Origin: Candidatus Marimicrobium litorale
GTDB lineage: Bacteria > Pseudomonadota > Gammaproteobacteria > Pseudomonadales > Halieaceae
Direction of reading: 5' to 3'
Length of the DNA stretch: 64,000 bases
Assembly (NCBI RefSeq): GCF_026262645.1
Contig: NZ_SHNO01000001.1
Coordinates: 1,984,001 to 2,048,000, forward strand
A program made the position numbers and the translations under genes. Of this stretch, positions 20,739-31,185 are shown in pieces. The notes below the pieces were generated by a model that ran no database searches, was not told the DNA's origin, and saw nothing but the letters and a program-made list of their open reading frames with translations. The first letter of the stretch is position 1. Each line of letters begins with the position of its first letter.

Positions 20739-21053
20739 CTAGGAGTCAATCTCCTCGCCGCTGGACTTGAAAACACGAACCTTTCGATCTCCGACAAACT
20801 TGAAACCGACACGATCAGCTTTATTGGTAGCGGAATTGAAAATCGCCACGTTTGAACCCTGTATCGCGCTCTCTTTCTCTACGATACCGCCAGCAATGCC
20901 GGCCTGCGGATTCGGCTTTGTATGCTTCTTGATCATATTGATACCGGACACAATGAGCTTGCTGTTGGGGAGCACGGTTCTCACGGTCCCACGCTTCCCC
21001 TTGTCCTTACCGGCCAAGACGATCACCTCGTCATCTCTTTTGATTTTCAACAT
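20739..21053 (-). CDS. rplX: 50S ribosomal protein L24
   Basis: Assembly-initiator protein of the large subunit. The ATG at 21053 gives [20 protein letters not shown], 104 residues, exactly the length of E. coli L24. An ATG 12 bases further upstream (MGRT...) would sit immediately on an AGGA sequence with no spacing, so I prefer the shorter form. The KOW-type core [20 protein letters not shown] is intact. It sits between rplN and rplE. Confidence 0.95.
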   Translation of the reverse strand: MLKIKRDDEVIVLAGKDKGKRGTVRTVLPNSKLIVSGINMIKKHTKPNPQAGIAGGIVEKESAIQGSNVAIFNSATNKADRVGFKFVGDRKVRVFKSSGEEIDS

Positions 21054-21079
21054 TGTTCTACCCATTCCTATCCGGTTGA

Positions 21080-21448
21080 CTAGATGACTTCCGGAGCCAG
21101 CGAGATAATCTTCATGAACTTCTCACCACGCAGCTCTCTGGTCACGGGCCCAAAAATACGTGTCCCGATTGGCGCGTCCTGTGCATTGAGCAAGACTGCC
21201 GCATTGTCATCGAACTTGATGAGTGACCCGTCTGAACGACGCACACCCTTTTTCGTACGCACAACGACTGCAGTCATCACCTGACCTTTTTTCACCTTAC
21301 CCCTGGGAATAGCTTCCTTCACAGTAACCTTAATCAGGTCACCAACACGGGCATAGCGACGCTTAGAGCCGCCCAATACCTTGATACACATAACGCGGCG
21401 CGCGCCACTGTTATCTGCAACTTCCAAATATGACTGTGTTTGAATCAT
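21080..21448 (-). CDS. rplN: 50S ribosomal protein L14
   Basis: Large-subunit interface protein and first gene of the spc block. The 122 residues contain [20 protein letters not shown] and the C-terminal [20 protein letters not shown], both diagnostic. E. coli L14 is 123. No spc-specific promoter stood out in the 53 bases before it. Confidence 0.97.
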   Translation of the reverse strand: MIQTQSYLEVADNSGARRVMCIKVLGGSKRRYARVGDLIKVTVKEAIPRGKVKKGQVMTAVVVRTKKGVRRSDGSLIKFDDNAAVLLNAQDAPIGTRIFGPVTRELRGEKFMKIISLAPEVI

Positions 21449-21501
21449 GTTCTACTCCCACTTGCGGCACCGCCGCTTACCCCAGGACCCGAATAACGAA
21501 T

Positions 21502-21768
21502 CTATACCTGAGCCGCACTCTCGATGATTTCCAGCAAGCGCCATGTCTTGGACTTGGAAATAGGACGCGATTCCGCAACAGTAATAGTGTCGCCGACATT
21601 GCACTGGTTACTCTCATCGTGCGCATGAATTTTTGAAGAGCGAGTCAGGTACTTCCCATACACAGGATGCTTCTCACGACGCTCAACCATCACGGTGACG
21701 GTCTTGTCCATCTTATTGCTAACAACCTTCCCGGTTACCACTCTGGTGCGATTCTCTGCTACGGCCAT
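21502..21768 (-). CDS. rpsQ: 30S ribosomal protein S17
   Basis: Primary 16S rRNA-binding OB-fold protein. The 88 residues contain [20 protein letters not shown] and [20 protein letters not shown], with the C-terminal [13 protein letters not shown]. coli S17 is 84. It is the last gene of the S10 block, 2 bases after rpmC. Confidence 0.97.
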   Translation of the reverse strand: MAVAENRTRVVTGKVVSNKMDKTVTVMVERREKHPVYGKYLTRSSKIHAHDESNQCNVGDTITVAESRPISKSKTWRLLEIIESAAQV

Positions 21769-21770
21769 CG

Positions 21771-21962
21771 TTATTCACCCGCCTTTTCAGTGAGCACAGT
21801 CTTAATTCGAGCAACATCTTTCTGACTATTTTTTAGAAGATGTGTCTGCCCCAGCTGACCAGTAGACACCTGCATGCGGAGCCTGAACTGCTCCTCGCGC
21901 AGCGACAACAACTCGCTGTTCAACTCTTCTGCGGACTTTTCGCGCAATTCGCTTGCTTTCAT
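21771..21962 (-). CDS. rpmC: 50S ribosomal protein L29
   Basis: Small helical protein at the peptide exit site that helps dock trigger factor and SRP. The 63 residues (E. coli 63) begin [20 protein letters not shown] and contain [20 protein letters not shown]. Its ATG shares one base with the rplP stop (TAATG), so translation is coupled. Confidence 0.97.
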   Translation of the reverse strand: MKASELREKSAEELNSELLSLREEQFRLRMQVSTGQLGQTHLLKNSQKDVARIKTVLTEKAGE

Positions 21963-22375
21963 TACATCACCGTCCGTTTAACAAATTTCGTGGCTACCGG
22001 AATCTTGGCCGCTGCAAGCTCAAATGCTTCCCGGGCCAGCTCCTCAGAAACACCCTGAACTTCATAAAGAATTTTTCCAGGCTGAACCTGGGCAACCCAA
22101 TATTCAACGTTACCCTTACCTTTACCCTGACGAACCTCTAGCGGCTTACCCGTAATAGGCTTATCCGGGAACACACGAATCCAAATTTTTCCGCCACGCT
22201 TAATATGGCGCGTCATCGCACGTCGAGCCGCCTCTATCTGACGAGCGGTAATTCGGCCGCGGCCCACAGACTTCAGCCCGTATTCGCCGAAGCTAACCTT
22301 GCTACCGCGATGGGCAAGGCCCCGGTTGCGGCCCTTGTGCGTCTTTCGGAACTTTGTACGCTTTGGTTGAAGCAT
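21962..22375 (-). CDS. rplP: 50S ribosomal protein L16
   Basis: Large-subunit protein near the A-site tRNA elbow. The 137 residues begin [20 protein letters not shown] and include [20 protein letters not shown] and the conserved [21 protein letters not shown]. coli L16 is 136. It overlaps rpmC by one base and follows rpsC by 11. Confidence 0.97.
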   Translation of the reverse strand: MLQPKRTKFRKTHKGRNRGLAHRGSKVSFGEYGLKSVGRGRITARQIEAARRAMTRHIKRGGKIWIRVFPDKPITGKPLEVRQGKGKGNVEYWVAQVQPGKILYEVQGVSEELAREAFELAAAKIPVATKFVKRTVM

Positions 22376-22386
22376 CTGCGTAACCC

Positions 22387-23058
22387 TTAACTAGTTGCTG
22401 TCTTCTTGGTCGTCTCGGCCGAGGCTTCACTGCCGATGACTTCACCTTTGAATATCCATACCTTGACGCCCAGAATTCCATAGGTCGTCTCGGCTTCGTA
22501 AGTCGCATAATCGATGTCAGCGCGTAATGTATGCAACGGCACCCTGCCCTCTCGATACCACTCAGTGCGAGCAATTTCTGCGCCGCCAAGGCGCCCACCA
22601 ATTTGCACCTTGATACCCTCTGCGCCCTGACGCATGGCGTTTTGCACAACGCGTTTCATGGCGCGACGAAACATGACGCGCCGCTCCAGCTGCTGGGCAA
22701 CGTTTTGCGCCACGAGGCGCGCATCCAGATCCGGTTTACGAATCTCTTCAATATTAATATGTACAGGCACTCCCATTTTCTGAGAGAGGTCTTTCCGAAG
22801 CTTATCTACATCTTCGCCTTTTTTACCAATCACAATACCCGGACGAGCGGTGTGAATGGTAATACGCGCTGTTTGCGCGGGACGCTCGATGACGACTCGG
22901 CTGACCGATGCGTGATCCAGTGCCTTCTCAATATATTCACGCGCCTGCAAATCGCTAATCAGTTGCTGGGCGTAGTTCTTGCTATCGGCGTACCAGATCG
23001 AAGTGTGATCTTTGACGATGCCGAGGCGGATGCCCGTGGGATGTACTTTCTGACCCAT
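22387..23058 (-). CDS. rpsC: 30S ribosomal protein S3
   Basis: Small-subunit protein at the mRNA entry tunnel. The 223 residues begin [20 protein letters not shown], have the KH domain [20 protein letters not shown] near 75-94, and the C-terminal [20 protein letters not shown]. It is about 10 residues shorter than E. coli S3 (233), the difference lying in the variable C-terminal tail. It lies 11 bases after rplV. Confidence 0.97.
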   Translation of the reverse strand: MGQKVHPTGIRLGIVKDHTSIWYADSKNYAQQLISDLQAREYIEKALDHASVSRVVIERPAQTARITIHTARPGIVIGKKGEDVDKLRKDLSQKMGVPVHINIEEIRKPDLDARLVAQNVAQQLERRVMFRRAMKRVVQNAMRQGAEGIKVQIGGRLGGAEIARTEWYREGRVPLHTLRADIDYATYEAETTYGILGVKVWIFKGEVIGSEASAETTKKTATS

Positions 23059-23069
23059 TTAGTCTTCTC

Positions 23070-23414
23070 CTAAACCTGGCTGTCGCCGTCTGAAACTTTT
23101 ATCGTGATATGACAGCTACGCTTCAAAATGCGGTCTGCACGGCCTTTCGCTCTCGGGCTCAACCGCTTCATGGTTCTGCCCGCATCAACAAATACGGTGG
23201 ACACTTTCAGCTCATCCACGTCTGCACCTTCGTTGTTTTCTGCATTAGCGATTGCAGAATCCAGCACTTTCTTAACGATATGAGCCGCTTTTTTTGTGCT
23301 GAACTCCAGCAATCCAAGCGCTTCCTCGACGTCTTTACCGCGAATCTGGTCCGCCACCAAGCGAACTTTCTGTGGCGATATTTGCGCACCTTTCAACGTT
23401 GCTGCTACTTCCAT
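23070..23414 (-). CDS. rplV: 50S ribosomal protein L22
   Basis: Lines the peptide exit tunnel; its loop forms part of the macrolide-sensitive constriction. The 114 residues contain [20 protein letters not shown] and the loop region [21 protein letters not shown]. coli L22 is 110. It lies between rpsS and rpsC. Confidence 0.97.
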   Translation of the reverse strand: MEVAATLKGAQISPQKVRLVADQIRGKDVEEALGLLEFSTKKAAHIVKKVLDSAIANAENNEGADVDELKVSTVFVDAGRTMKRLSPRAKGRADRILKRSCHITIKVSDGDSQV

Positions 23415-23441
23415 CTCATATCCCTCAATGCAGATAAGCGC

Positions 23442-23717
23442 TTAACGCTTGGCTGACCTGTCCGCGATGTGTCCGCGGAACGTCCGGGTCGACGCAAATT
23501 CGCCCAGCTTATGACCCACCATGTCCTCGTTAATCAAGACAGGCACATGTTGACGGCCGTTGTGTACAGCGATCGTCAGGCCAACCATGTCAGGTGACAC
23601 CATGGATCTGCGCGACCAGGTCTTGATCGGACGGCGATCGTTACTCTCAACAGCGGCCTCGACCTTTTTCATCAGGTGAAGATCGATAAACGGACCTTTT
23701 TTTAGTGAACGCGGCAC
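23442..23717 (-). CDS. rpsS: 30S ribosomal protein S19
   Basis: Small-subunit head protein forming an inter-subunit bridge. The 91 residues begin [20 protein letters not shown] and carry [20 protein letters not shown] and [17 protein letters not shown]. coli S19 is 92. It lies 28 bases after rplB. Confidence 0.97.
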   Translation of the reverse strand: MPRSLKKGPFIDLHLMKKVEAAVESNDRRPIKTWSRRSMVSPDMVGLTIAVHNGRQHVPVLINEDMVGHKLGEFASTRTFRGHIADRSAKR

Positions 23718-23745
23718 AATATTTTCCTCGAGTCAGTATCCGAAT

Positions 23746-24573
23746 CTATTTCTTACCACGGCGACGCAGGATCAGATTATCCGTGCGCTTGTTCTTACGT
23801 GTCTTGTAACCCTTGGCAGGTGTTCCCCAAGGGCTGACGGGGTGACGACCACCAGAAGTACGGCCTTCACCACCACCATGTGGATGGTCTACCGGGTTCA
23901 TGGCAACACCGCGAACGGTAGGCCGAATACCACGCCAACGAGAAGCACCGGCTTTACCCAATTTACGCAGGTTGTGCTCGGAGTTTGATACCTCTCCCAG
24001 GGTTGCTCGGCAATCGGCCAATACCTTTCTCATCTCGCCAGAACGCAATCGCAGTGTCGCGTATTGGCCTTCTCGAGCCACCAGCTGCACCGAAGCACCC
24101 GCAGAACGCGCCAACTGCGCACCCTTGCCCGGTTTCAGTTCAATACAATGAACAACAGAACCCACGGGGATGTTGCGCAAAGGCAGGCAGTTACCCGCCT
24201 TGATAGGGGCGGACGGACCGGATTGCAGGACCTCCCCAGCTGAAACACCCTTGGGAGCAACGATATAACGTCGCTCACCATCAGCAAACAAAAGTAACGC
24301 AATGTGTGCGGTGCGATTGGGGTCGTACTCCAAACGCTCAACCGTGGCTGGAATACCATCCTTGATGCGCTTGAAATCTACTATACGGTAATGATGCTTG
24401 TGACCACCGCCTTTGTGGCGGGTGGTAATACGTCCATTATTGTTGCGGCCGCCTGTCTTATTCTGCTTTTCCAGCAGAGGCGCGTACGGCGCTCCCTTGT
24501 GCAGCTCGTCATTGACGATCCGAACAACGTGGCGACGACCCGGAGAAGTGGGCTTACTCTTTAAAACTGCCAT
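23746..24573 (-). CDS. rplB: 50S ribosomal protein L2
   Basis: Large-subunit protein required for subunit association and close to the peptidyl transferase centre. The 275 residues contain [20 protein letters not shown] near 41-60 and the highly conserved [20 protein letters not shown] near 220. The critical His of [10 protein letters not shown] is present. E. coli L2 is 273. Confidence 0.98.
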   Translation of the reverse strand: MAVLKSKPTSPGRRHVVRIVNDELHKGAPYAPLLEKQNKTGGRNNNGRITTRHKGGGHKHHYRIVDFKRIKDGIPATVERLEYDPNRTAHIALLLFADGERRYIVAPKGVSAGEVLQSGPSAPIKAGNCLPLRNIPVGSVVHCIELKPGKGAQLARSAGASVQLVAREGQYATLRLRSGEMRKVLADCRATLGEVSNSEHNLRKLGKAGASRWRGIRPTVRGVAMNPVDHPHGGGEGRTSGGRHPVSPWGTPAKGYKTRKNKRTDNLILRRRGKK

Positions 24574-24587
24574 TTCGCTCCTACTCC

Positions 24588-24884
24588 TTAATCCGCCACG
24601 GCAAAGTCAATATCTTGACCCTGCGCCAATTTCACGTAAGCCTTCTTCCAGGTCGGTCGAATGCTCATGCCATAACGAGTGCGCTTGGATTTACCCTTTA
24701 CACGAAGGGTATTGACATCCACCACGTCGACTTTAAACAGCTGCTCAACCGCCTTCCTGACCTCTGCCTTGGTCGCATCCACAGCAACCTTGAATACATA
24801 CTGATTGCTGGTATCCGCGGCAATAGCTGCCTTCTCAGAGGTATGCGGCCCCACCAGCACCTGAAATACGCGCTCCTGGTTCAT
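24588..24884 (-). CDS. rplW: 50S ribosomal protein L23
   Basis: Exit-site protein and docking point for trigger factor and SRP. The 98 residues contain [20 protein letters not shown] and [21 protein letters not shown]. coli L23 is 100. Its ATG overlaps the rplD stop by 4 bases. Confidence 0.96.
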   Translation of the reverse strand: MNQERVFQVLVGPHTSEKAAIAADTSNQYVFKVAVDATKAEVRKAVEQLFKVDVVDVNTLRVKGKSKRTRYGMSIRPTWKKAYVKLAQGQDIDFAVAD

Positions 24885-25498
24885 GCCAGCATCTCCTCAA
24901 TCTTTTTCACTGCATCGACAGTGACCAATACCTTCTCATGCCCAATCAAGCTCACAGGATCCATACCCTCGACGTCGAGTACGTTCACTTTGTGTAGGTT
25001 GCGTGACGCCAGATACAGGTTCTTGCCGACTTCCGCTGAAACGATCAATACATTGTCCAGCCCAAATTCTTCGAGCTGCTTGGCCAACAACTTGGTCTTT
25101 GGTTCTTCCAAGTCCAGACTCTCTACTACCATCAGTCGATCCTGACGCGCGAGCTCGGACATAATGGTCTGCATTGCAGCGCGGTACATTTTACGGTTCA
25201 CTTTCTTGGAGTGATCCTGCGGCCTGGCCGCAAACGTTACACCACCAGAGCGCCAGATCGGGGAGCTGGATGTTCCAGCCCGGGCCCGCCCAGTCCCTTT
25301 TTGGCGCCAGGGCTTTTTGCCCCCGCCCCTGACATCGGCACGATTTTTCTGTGCGCGTGTTCCCTGCCTGGCTCCGGCAAGGTGAGCCGTTACGACCTGG
25401 TGAACCAGGTCCTCGTTGTACTCCCGAGCAAAAGCATCATCCGAAACAGACACTTTGCCCGCTTCGCTGTTGCCCGGCTTTATTACACTTAATTCCAC
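24881..25498 (-). CDS. rplD: 50S ribosomal protein L4
   Basis: Exit-tunnel protein and, in E. coli, feedback regulator of the S10 operon. The 205 residues contain the tunnel loop region [20 protein letters not shown] near 53-72 and [21 protein letters not shown]. coli L4 is 201. It lies 18 bases after rplC. The S10 leader here is short, so L4 control, if present, may use another site. Confidence 0.97.
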   Translation of the reverse strand: MELSVIKPGNSEAGKVSVSDDAFAREYNEDLVHQVVTAHLAGARQGTRAQKNRADVRGGGKKPWRQKGTGRARAGTSSSPIWRSGGVTFAARPQDHSKKVNRKMYRAAMQTIMSELARQDRLMVVESLDLEEPKTKLLAKQLEEFGLDNVLIVSAEVGKNLYLASRNLHKVNVLDVEGMDPVSLIGHEKVLVTVDAVKKIEEMLA

Positions 25499-25516
25499 GT
25501 TAGAGACCCCCTAACC

Positions 25517-26152
25517 TTAAGCTTTAACCGCGGGACGAACGATAACGTCGCCACCGGGAGCGCCAGGCACTGCGCCCTTGATGAGTAACAAATTGCGATC
25601 AGTATCTACCCGGACCACTTCGAGTCCCTGGGTGGTTACATTTTCCGCCCCCATGTGGCCGGACATTTTCTTGCCCTTCCAGACGCGACCCGGCGTCTGG
25701 CATTGGCCAATGGATCCGGGCGCGCGGTGCGACAACGAGTTACCGTGGGTGGCATCCTGCATGGAGAAATTCCAACGCTTGATAACTCCCTGAAAGCCCT
25801 TACCCTTGGACTTGCCGGCTACATCGACTTTCTGACCCGCTTCAAATCGCTCGACTGTCAGTTCAGCACCCACTTCAGGCGCATCCTCGGAATCCGCCAA
25901 GCGGAATTCCCACAGACCTGAACCGGCTTCAACGCCCGCTTTTGCAAACTGGCCTGCTTCTGACTTGCTTACCTTAGAGGCTTTACGGCTTCCCGCCGTC
26001 ACCTGAACTGCGCGATAGCCATCGCTATCAACTTCTTTGATCTGAGTAACGCGGTTTGGAGTGACCTCCACTACGGTTACTGGTATGGAAGCGCCGTCTT
26101 CTGTAAAAACGCGCGTCATGCCGGACTTTCGTCCGACTAATCCAATGCTCAT
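25517..26152 (-). CDS. rplC: 50S ribosomal protein L3
   Basis: Early-assembly protein close to the peptidyl transferase centre. The 211 residues begin [20 protein letters not shown] and contain the conserved loop [20 protein letters not shown] with the Gln that is methylated in E. coli L3. E. coli L3 is 209. It is separated from rpsJ by 137 bases holding a strong hairpin, unlike the usual tight spacing in this operon. Confidence 0.97.
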   Translation of the reverse strand: MSIGLVGRKSGMTRVFTEDGASIPVTVVEVTPNRVTQIKEVDSDGYRAVQVTAGSRKASKVSKSEAGQFAKAGVEAGSGLWEFRLADSEDAPEVGAELTVERFEAGQKVDVAGKSKGKGFQGVIKRWNFSMQDATHGNSLSHRAPGSIGQCQTPGRVWKGKKMSGHMGAENVTTQGLEVVRVDTDRNLLLIKGAVPGAPGGDVIVRPAVKA

Positions 26153-26226
26153 TTTTCTAACCTCTCAGTGTACGGGGCTTAACCCTCTATGGCCGTCCTG
26201 CTACTTACATTTGCCGGACGTTACAC

Positions 26227-26266
26227 CCCCACTGCCGATTTGGGTCGGGCCCGCTCTGCGGTGGGG
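26227..26266 (-). promoter_or_regulatory. hairpin between rpsJ and rplC
   Basis: Arms CCCCACTGC (26227-26235) and GCGGTGGGG (26258-26266) pair over 9 positions with one G-T wobble and a 22-base loop that is itself GC-rich. There is no T-run on the minus strand, so it is not a simple terminator. It could be a processing or translational control site inside the S10 transcript. Confidence 0.4.
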
Positions 26267-26289
26267 ACAGGTCAAACTACATATCGCAG

Positions 26290-26601
26290 TTAACCAAGAC
26301 TGATCTGTACTTCTACGCCTGCTGCCAGGTCGAGTTTCATCAGCGCATCTACCGTCTTTTCCGTGGGCTCCACAATGTCTAAAAGACGCTTGTGTGTACG
26401 AATTTCGTACTGATCACGGGCATCCTTGTTCACGTGAGGCGAAACCAACACGGTAAACTTTTCCTTCCGTGTAGGAAGAGGAATCGGCCCTTTCACCAGT
26501 GCCCCTGTGCGGCGCGCTGTTTCGACGATCTCCTGTGTGGAGGAATCGATGAGGCGATGGTCAAAAGCCTTGAGGCGTATACGAATACGTTGATTCTGCA
26601 C
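26290..26601 (-). CDS. rpsJ: 30S ribosomal protein S10 (NusE)
   Basis: Small-subunit head protein and, as NusE, partner of NusB and NusG in antitermination. The GTG at 26601 gives 103 residues starting [18 protein letters not shown] after the initiator, exactly E. coli length; a longer open frame to 26697 covers the promoter and is rejected. GGAG lies 9 bases upstream of the GTG. Motifs include [20 protein letters not shown] and [20 protein letters not shown]. It is the first gene of the 28-gene S10-spc-alpha unit. Confidence 0.97.
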   Translation of the reverse strand: MQNQRIRIRLKAFDHRLIDSSTQEIVETARRTGALVKGPIPLPTRKEKFTVLVSPHVNKDARDQYEIRTHKRLLDIVEPTEKTVDALMKLDLAAGVEVQISLG

Positions 26602-26668
26602 CTGACTAAACTCCAAACGATAAAAAAACCAGAGACCCGCTAGGGAGTCCCCCGAAAAAGGAACGCGA

Positions 26669-26697
26669 AGTCTAATGATGACCCCCTGCACTGTCAA
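26669..26697 (-). promoter_or_regulatory. promoter of the S10-spc-alpha unit
   Basis: On the minus strand: TTGACA (perfect -35, 26692-26697), 17-base spacer, TAGACT (-10, 26669-26674). Transcription would start near 26662, leaving a leader of only about 60 bases before rpsJ, much shorter than the L4-controlled leader of E. coli. Confidence 0.8.
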
Positions 26698-26880
26698 GGC
26701 TGAACATGCATTAAATGTTGGGGAATTGCGCTGCAGATAATCAGGGGTTGTCTTTTGAGTGCTACCGGCTTACTGAACGCCTGTTTGGCCTGCCTCTCCT
26801 ACCGGGGCGGAAGGCTGCCTATCGGACCCGATGGCGTCAGCCTGCACCTACCGCACCCACTCTGGGGCAGCGACTCCGGC

Positions 26881-26953
26881 CTGATTCGCTGTCACGCCCA
26901 ACACGTGGTCGCGATAGCCTCAGCGACCACCCAGCGCAGTGCCAGCGAATCAG
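26881..26953. repeat. nested inverted repeat between the S10 promoter and the TM2 gene
   Basis: Outer perfect 11-base arms CTGATTCGCTG (26881-26891) and CAGCGAATCAG (26943-26953). Inside them are perfect 8-base arms GTGGTCGC (26905-26912) and GCGACCAC (26923-26930) around a 10-base loop. The element fills the middle of the 400-base gap between the divergent rpsJ and TM2 genes. It could be a palindromic intergenic repeat, a small structured RNA or a protein-binding site. I see nothing else gene-like in 26698-27097. Confidence 0.6.
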
Positions 26954-27097
26954 AGGGGTTAAATGTGGCCAGCGCACTTGTCGAGCACCCGGACTCACCA
27001 TAATATTCGCGACAGAGCGAGGTATCGCGATGGCTTGACGTACCGCACTCAAGCACTGACCATAGACGCACAGAAACCACCACAAGAGGTCACGACC

Positions 27098-27526
27098 ATG
27101 CGCGAGGAACACGCCACACACTCGATGTTAATGGGCTACGTCCTTTGGATTTTCGGGTTTATCGGTGCTCACCGCTTTTATTTCGGCAAGCAAATCACAG
27201 GCGTTATCTGGTTCCTGACCTTCGGACTGTTCTTCATCGGCTGGATCATCGATCTACTCCTGATACCCTCCATGGCGCGGCAAGCCGACACGCGCTTTGA
27301 GCCTGGCACGGTGAACTACAGTGTGGCATGGGTATTACTGACCTTTCTCGGGCCACTGGGTCTGCACCGTTTCTATATGGGTAAAATATGGACAGGGCTG
27401 CTCTATCTGGCGGCCAGCGGCGTGTTCATTGTCATCCCCTTTGCTGCAGCAATCATTGTTGTCGGGCTGTTGTATGACTTTCTTACCCTCAACGAGCAAC
27501 TGTCCGATATAAACAGCCGCACGTAG
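27098..27526 (+). CDS. tandem TM2-domain membrane protein
   Basis: A 142-residue inner-membrane protein of unknown function. It carries two TM2 units in tandem: GFIGAHRFYFGKQITGVIWF near 20-39 and GPLGLHRFYMGKIWTGLLYL near 88-107, each followed by a second hydrophobic helix. Single-unit TM2 proteins are common; a duplicated one suggests an internal gene duplication. The ATG at 27098 has AAGAGG 8 bases upstream; the open frame extends 45 codons further but has no support. It is plus-strand, wedged between tuf1 and rpsJ, which are normally contiguous. Confidence 0.85.
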   Translation: MREEHATHSMLMGYVLWIFGFIGAHRFYFGKQITGVIWFLTFGLFFIGWIIDLLLIPSMARQADTRFEPGTVNYSVAWVLLTFLGPLGLHRFYMGKIWTGLLYLAASGVFIVIPFAAAIIVVGLLYDFLTLNEQLSDINSRT

Positions 27527-27618
27527 ACAGCCGGTGGCTGCGCTTGCCCCCCGACCGGGGGCAGGGTCTGTCCTTTTCACCACCCAATCACCACCTAATG
27601 ACTACCCAATTGCCACCC

Positions 27619-27647
27619 AAAAAAAAGCCCAGCTCATTAGCCGGGCT
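27619..27647 (-). terminator. terminator of the str operon after tuf1
   Basis: On the minus strand, AGCCCGGCT-AATG-AGCTGGGCT (27647-27626, one wobble pair) is followed by eight T (27626-27619). It ends the rpsL-rpsG-fusA-tuf1 transcript about 78 bases after the tuf1 stop and faces the TM2 gene. Just left of it are several imperfect CCACCYAAT copies (27581-27620). Confidence 0.88.
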
Positions 27648-27724
27648 ATGCTCTCGAGCAAGACGATTGATTCACGGTGGCATAGTTACTGACTATCCCG
27701 CTGCCTCAAACGCCCGGCAATTGC

Positions 27725-28948
27725 TTACTCGATGATCTTGGCTACCACGCCAGCACCAACAGTGCGGCCACCCTCGCGAATCGCGAAACGCAGGCCCTCT
27801 TCCATTGCAATCGGTGCTATCAGCGTCGCTTCCATCTGCACGTTGTCACCAGGCATTACCATCTCAACACCCTCCGGCAACTCAACCGCACCGGTAACAT
27901 CTGTCGTACGGAAGTAAAACTGTGGACGGTAACCCTTGAAAAACGGCGTGTGACGACCACCCTCGTCCTTCGACAAAATGTAAACCTCTGCCTCAAACTT
28001 GGTATGAGGGTTAACACTGCCCGGAACCGCAAGTACCTGGCCACGCTCTACTTCTTCGCGCTTGGTACCACGCAGCAGTACGCCCACGTTCTCACCGGCA
28101 CGACCCTCGTCCAACAGCTTGCGGAACATCTCGACACCCGTACACGTCGTCGTCTGGGTCTCTTTGATACCGACAATCTCGATCTCTTCGCCTACCTTGA
28201 TCACTCCACGCTCTACACGACCGGTGACAACCGTACCGCGACCAGAGATAGAGAACACATCTTCAACCGGCATCAGGAACGGCTGGTCTATCGCGCGCTC
28301 CGGCTCAGGAATGTAGGAATCCAGCGTCTCAACCAGTTCCTTCACCGCGGAAGTACCCAAACCATTATCGTCCTTGCCTTCCAGCGCCATCAGGGCAGAA
28401 CCACAGATGATCGGCGTGTCGTCTCCAGGAAACTCATACTGGTCCAGCAGCTCACGCAGCTCCATTTCAACCAGCTCTTTCATCTCAGCGTACTCGTCAG
28501 AGTCTGCACCGCCGCAGTCTTCCGCCAGCAGGTCCGCCTTGTTCATAAACACAACAATGTAGGGCACGCCTACCTGGCGTGACAGCAGAATGTGCTCGCG
28601 TGTCTGCGGCATAGGACCGTCCGTCGCGCCACACACCAAAATAGCACCGTCCATCTGTGCAGCACCGGTGATCATGTTCTTCACATAGTCGGCGTGTCCC
28701 GGGCAGTCTACGTGTGCGTAGTGACGTCCAGGCGACTCATATTCTACGTGTGACGTCGCAATCGTAATGCCACGCTCTTTCTCTTCCGGGGCGTTGTCGA
28801 TACCGTCAAACTCGACCGCTTCTCCTCCCCATACCTCAGAGCATACGCGCGTCAGCGCCGCCGTCAGCGTCGTTTTACCGTGGTCAACGTGGCCAATCGT
28901 ACCTACGTTAACGTGGGGTTTTGTACGTTCAAATGTTTCCTTGGACAC
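27725..28948 (-). CDS. tuf: elongation factor Tu, copy 1
   Basis: GTPase that delivers aminoacyl-tRNA to the ribosome. The 407 residues contain G1 [10 protein letters not shown]3 DCPGH, G4 NKAD and domains 2 and 3. It is 13 residues longer than E. coli EF-Tu: about 10 are inserted directly after NKAD ([17 protein letters not shown] region) and about 3 near [10 protein letters not shown]. The start is GTG at 28948 with GAGGA upstream. The coding sequence is identical to copy 2 except for two silent changes and the start codon. It is the last gene of the str operon. Confidence 0.98.
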   Translation of the reverse strand: MSKETFERTKPHVNVGTIGHVDHGKTTLTAALTRVCSEVWGGEAVEFDGIDNAPEEKERGITIATSHVEYESPGRHYAHVDCPGHADYVKNMITGAAQMDGAILVCGATDGPMPQTREHILLSRQVGVPYIVVFMNKADLLAEDCGGADSDEYAEMKELVEMELRELLDQYEFPGDDTPIICGSALMALEGKDDNGLGTSAVKELVETLDSYIPEPERAIDQPFLMPVEDVFSISGRGTVVTGRVERGVIKVGEEIEIVGIKETQTTTCTGVEMFRKLLDEGRAGENVGVLLRGTKREEVERGQVLAVPGSVNPHTKFEAEVYILSKDEGGRHTPFFKGYRPQFYFRTTDVTGAVELPEGVEMVMPGDNVQMEATLIAPIAMEEGLRFAIREGGRTVGAGVVAKIIE

Positions 28949-29046
28949 GTTGGTTTCCTCTTTTCAGTCAGGGATCAGAGCCCTTTTTCGCTTGATGTCA
29001 TCGAGAACACGACCCCTCTAAAAAAAGGCACCTGGTCCCGCCTGTG

Positions 29047-31152
29047 TTACCGGTTTTTTGAAATAATTTCTTCAGCGACGTTAGCCGGCGCCTCTGCGTA
29101 CTTGGAAAATTCCATGGTGTAAGTCGCACGCCCCTGTGTCGCGCTGCGCAGATCTGTTGCGTAGCCAAACATCTCGCCCAAAGGAACCTCGGCTGTTACC
29201 ACCTTGCCTGAAGGGTTTTCATCCATACCACCAATCAAGCCACGACGACGGTTCAGATCCCCAACCACATCACCCATATTCACTTCAGGCGTGACCACTT
29301 CAACCGCCATGACCGGCTCAAGCAACACCGCGCCGCCTTCTTCCGAAAGCCGCCTGGTCGCCAGGCTACCAGCCACCTTGAAAGCCATTTCATTAGAGTC
29401 AACATCGTGAAATGAGCCGTCATAGAGAGTCGCTTTCAAGCCAAGCAGCGGGTAGCCGGCGACAACGCCGTTCTTCATCTGCTCCTCGATACCCTTCTGG
29501 ACAGCGGGAATATACTCCTTGGGCACTGAACCGCCAACAATTTCGTTGACGAACTCAAGGCCCTCGGCAGTTTCATCGTCTGCTGGCTCAAAACGCACCC
29601 AGACGTGACCATACTGTCCGCGACCACCCGATTGACGCACGAACTTTCCTTCAATCTCTGCGGTGTTGCGGATTGCTTCCCTGTAAGCCACCTGCGGCTT
29701 GCCGATATTGGCTTCGACGCTAAATTCTCGTTTCATTCGATCGACAATGATATCCAGGTGCAATTCGCCCATACCGGAAATGATTGTCTGTCCCGTTTCC
29801 TCATCGGTCTTGACCCGAAAGGAGGGGTCTTCCTGCGCCAGTTTTCCAAGCGCAACGCCCATTTTTTCTTGATCCGCCTTGGACCTGGGCTCCACCGCCA
29901 CAGAAATCACGGGCTCGGGGAACTCCATACGCTCTAGAACAATGGGCCTGTCAGAATCGCAAAGGGTATCGCCGGTCGTAACATCTTTCAAACCAACCGC
30001 TGCGGCGATATCACCTGCCAGTACTTCCTTGATTTCTTCGCGGCTATTGGAGTGCATCTGCACCATACGTCCCACGCGTTCTTTTTTCTCTGTTACCGAG
30101 TTGAAAATCCCAGTGCCGCTCGTCAGTTTGCCCGAATACACACGGAAGAACGTCAGGGTGCCTACGAAGGGATCAGTAGCAATTTTAAATGCGAGGGCAG
30201 CAAAAGGAGCCTCGTCATCCGCCTCACGCGTGTCTGCAGTCTCATCCTTGTCGAGCAGCGTACCCTCAATGGCCTTAACCTCGGTAGGGGACGGCATATA
30301 CTCTATAACAGCATCCAGCATGGCCTGTACGCCCTTGTTCTTAAAGGCGCTTCCACCCAATACCGGAATAATCTCATTAGCCAGAGTGCGGGCACGAATA
30401 CCTTGCTTGATCTCGTCTTCGCTCAGCTCACCGTCATCAAGATACTTCTCCATGAGTTCATCGGAGCCCTCGGCCGCCGCCTCCACCATGAATTCGCGCA
30501 TCTCCTCAACCTGGGCAGCCATCTCTGCGGGCACATCCCGGTACTCAAAAGACATGCCCTGATCGTCTTCATCCCAGATAATAGCTTTGTTCTTGATCAG
30601 GTCGACCACACCCTTGAAGTCTTCTTCCGCGCCAATGGCCATTTGCAAAGGTACGGCATTGGCACCAAGACGCTCCTTCAATTGATCTACGACCATATGA
30701 AAGTCAGCGCCCGCTCTATCCATCTTGTTGACGAAAACCATGCGAGGAACTTCGTATTTATTAGCCTGCCGCCATACCGTTTCGGTCTGGGGCTGGACGC
30801 CGGAGGAGCCGCAAAGAACGACTACTGCCCCATCGAGCACCCGCAGGGAGCGCTCTACTTCAATAGTGAAGTCCACATGGCCTGGCGTATCGATAATATT
30901 AATGCGGTGATCTTCAAACTGGGCATTCATACCCTTCCAGAAACAGGTTGTAGCGGCCGAGGTAATGGTTATCCCGCGCTCCTGCTCCTGTTCCATCCAG
31001 TCCATAGTGGCAGCGCCATCATGCACTTCACCTATCTTGTGGGACAAACCCGTATAGAAGAGCACGCGTTCAGTCGTGGTAGTTTTGCCCGCATCAACGT
31101 GGGCACAGATACCAATATTGCGATACCGACTGATGGGTGTTTTACGCGCCAC
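29047..31152 (-). CDS. fusA: elongation factor G
   Basis: Translocation GTPase. The 701 residues have G1 AHVDAGKTT near 17, DTPGH near 87, NKMD near 142 and all five domains, with the domain IV tip region [21 protein letters not shown]. coli EF-G is 704. The start is a GTG at 31152 with GGGGA 7 bases upstream. It lies between rpsG and tuf1. A second, divergent EF-G-like gene lies just beyond rpsL. Confidence 0.98.
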   Translation of the reverse strand: MARKTPISRYRNIGICAHVDAGKTTTTERVLFYTGLSHKIGEVHDGAATMDWMEQEQERGITITSAATTCFWKGMNAQFEDHRINIIDTPGHVDFTIEVERSLRVLDGAVVVLCGSSGVQPQTETVWRQANKYEVPRMVFVNKMDRAGADFHMVVDQLKERLGANAVPLQMAIGAEEDFKGVVDLIKNKAIIWDEDDQGMSFEYRDVPAEMAAQVEEMREFMVEAAAEGSDELMEKYLDDGELSEDEIKQGIRARTLANEIIPVLGGSAFKNKGVQAMLDAVIEYMPSPTEVKAIEGTLLDKDETADTREADDEAPFAALAFKIATDPFVGTLTFFRVYSGKLTSGTGIFNSVTEKKERVGRMVQMHSNSREEIKEVLAGDIAAAVGLKDVTTGDTLCDSDRPIVLERMEFPEPVISVAVEPRSKADQEKMGVALGKLAQEDPSFRVKTDEETGQTIISGMGELHLDIIVDRMKREFSVEANIGKPQVAYREAIRNTAEIEGKFVRQSGGRGQYGHVWVRFEPADDETAEGLEFVNEIVGGSVPKEYIPAVQKGIEEQMKNGVVAGYPLLGLKATLYDGSFHDVDSNEMAFKVAGSLATRRLSEEGGAVLLEPVMAVEVVTPEVNMGDVVGDLNRRRGLIGGMDENPSGKVVTAEVPLGEMFGYATDLRSATQGRATYTMEFSKYAEAPANVAEEIISKNR

Positions 31153-31185
31153 GTTCTAATCCCCACTAAGGTTATAGGGCGACAA

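Noticed and set aside
27581..27620. Tandem repeat CCACCYAAT near tuf1
   Set aside because: Only about four short imperfect copies; more likely low-complexity sequence before the terminator than a functional array.
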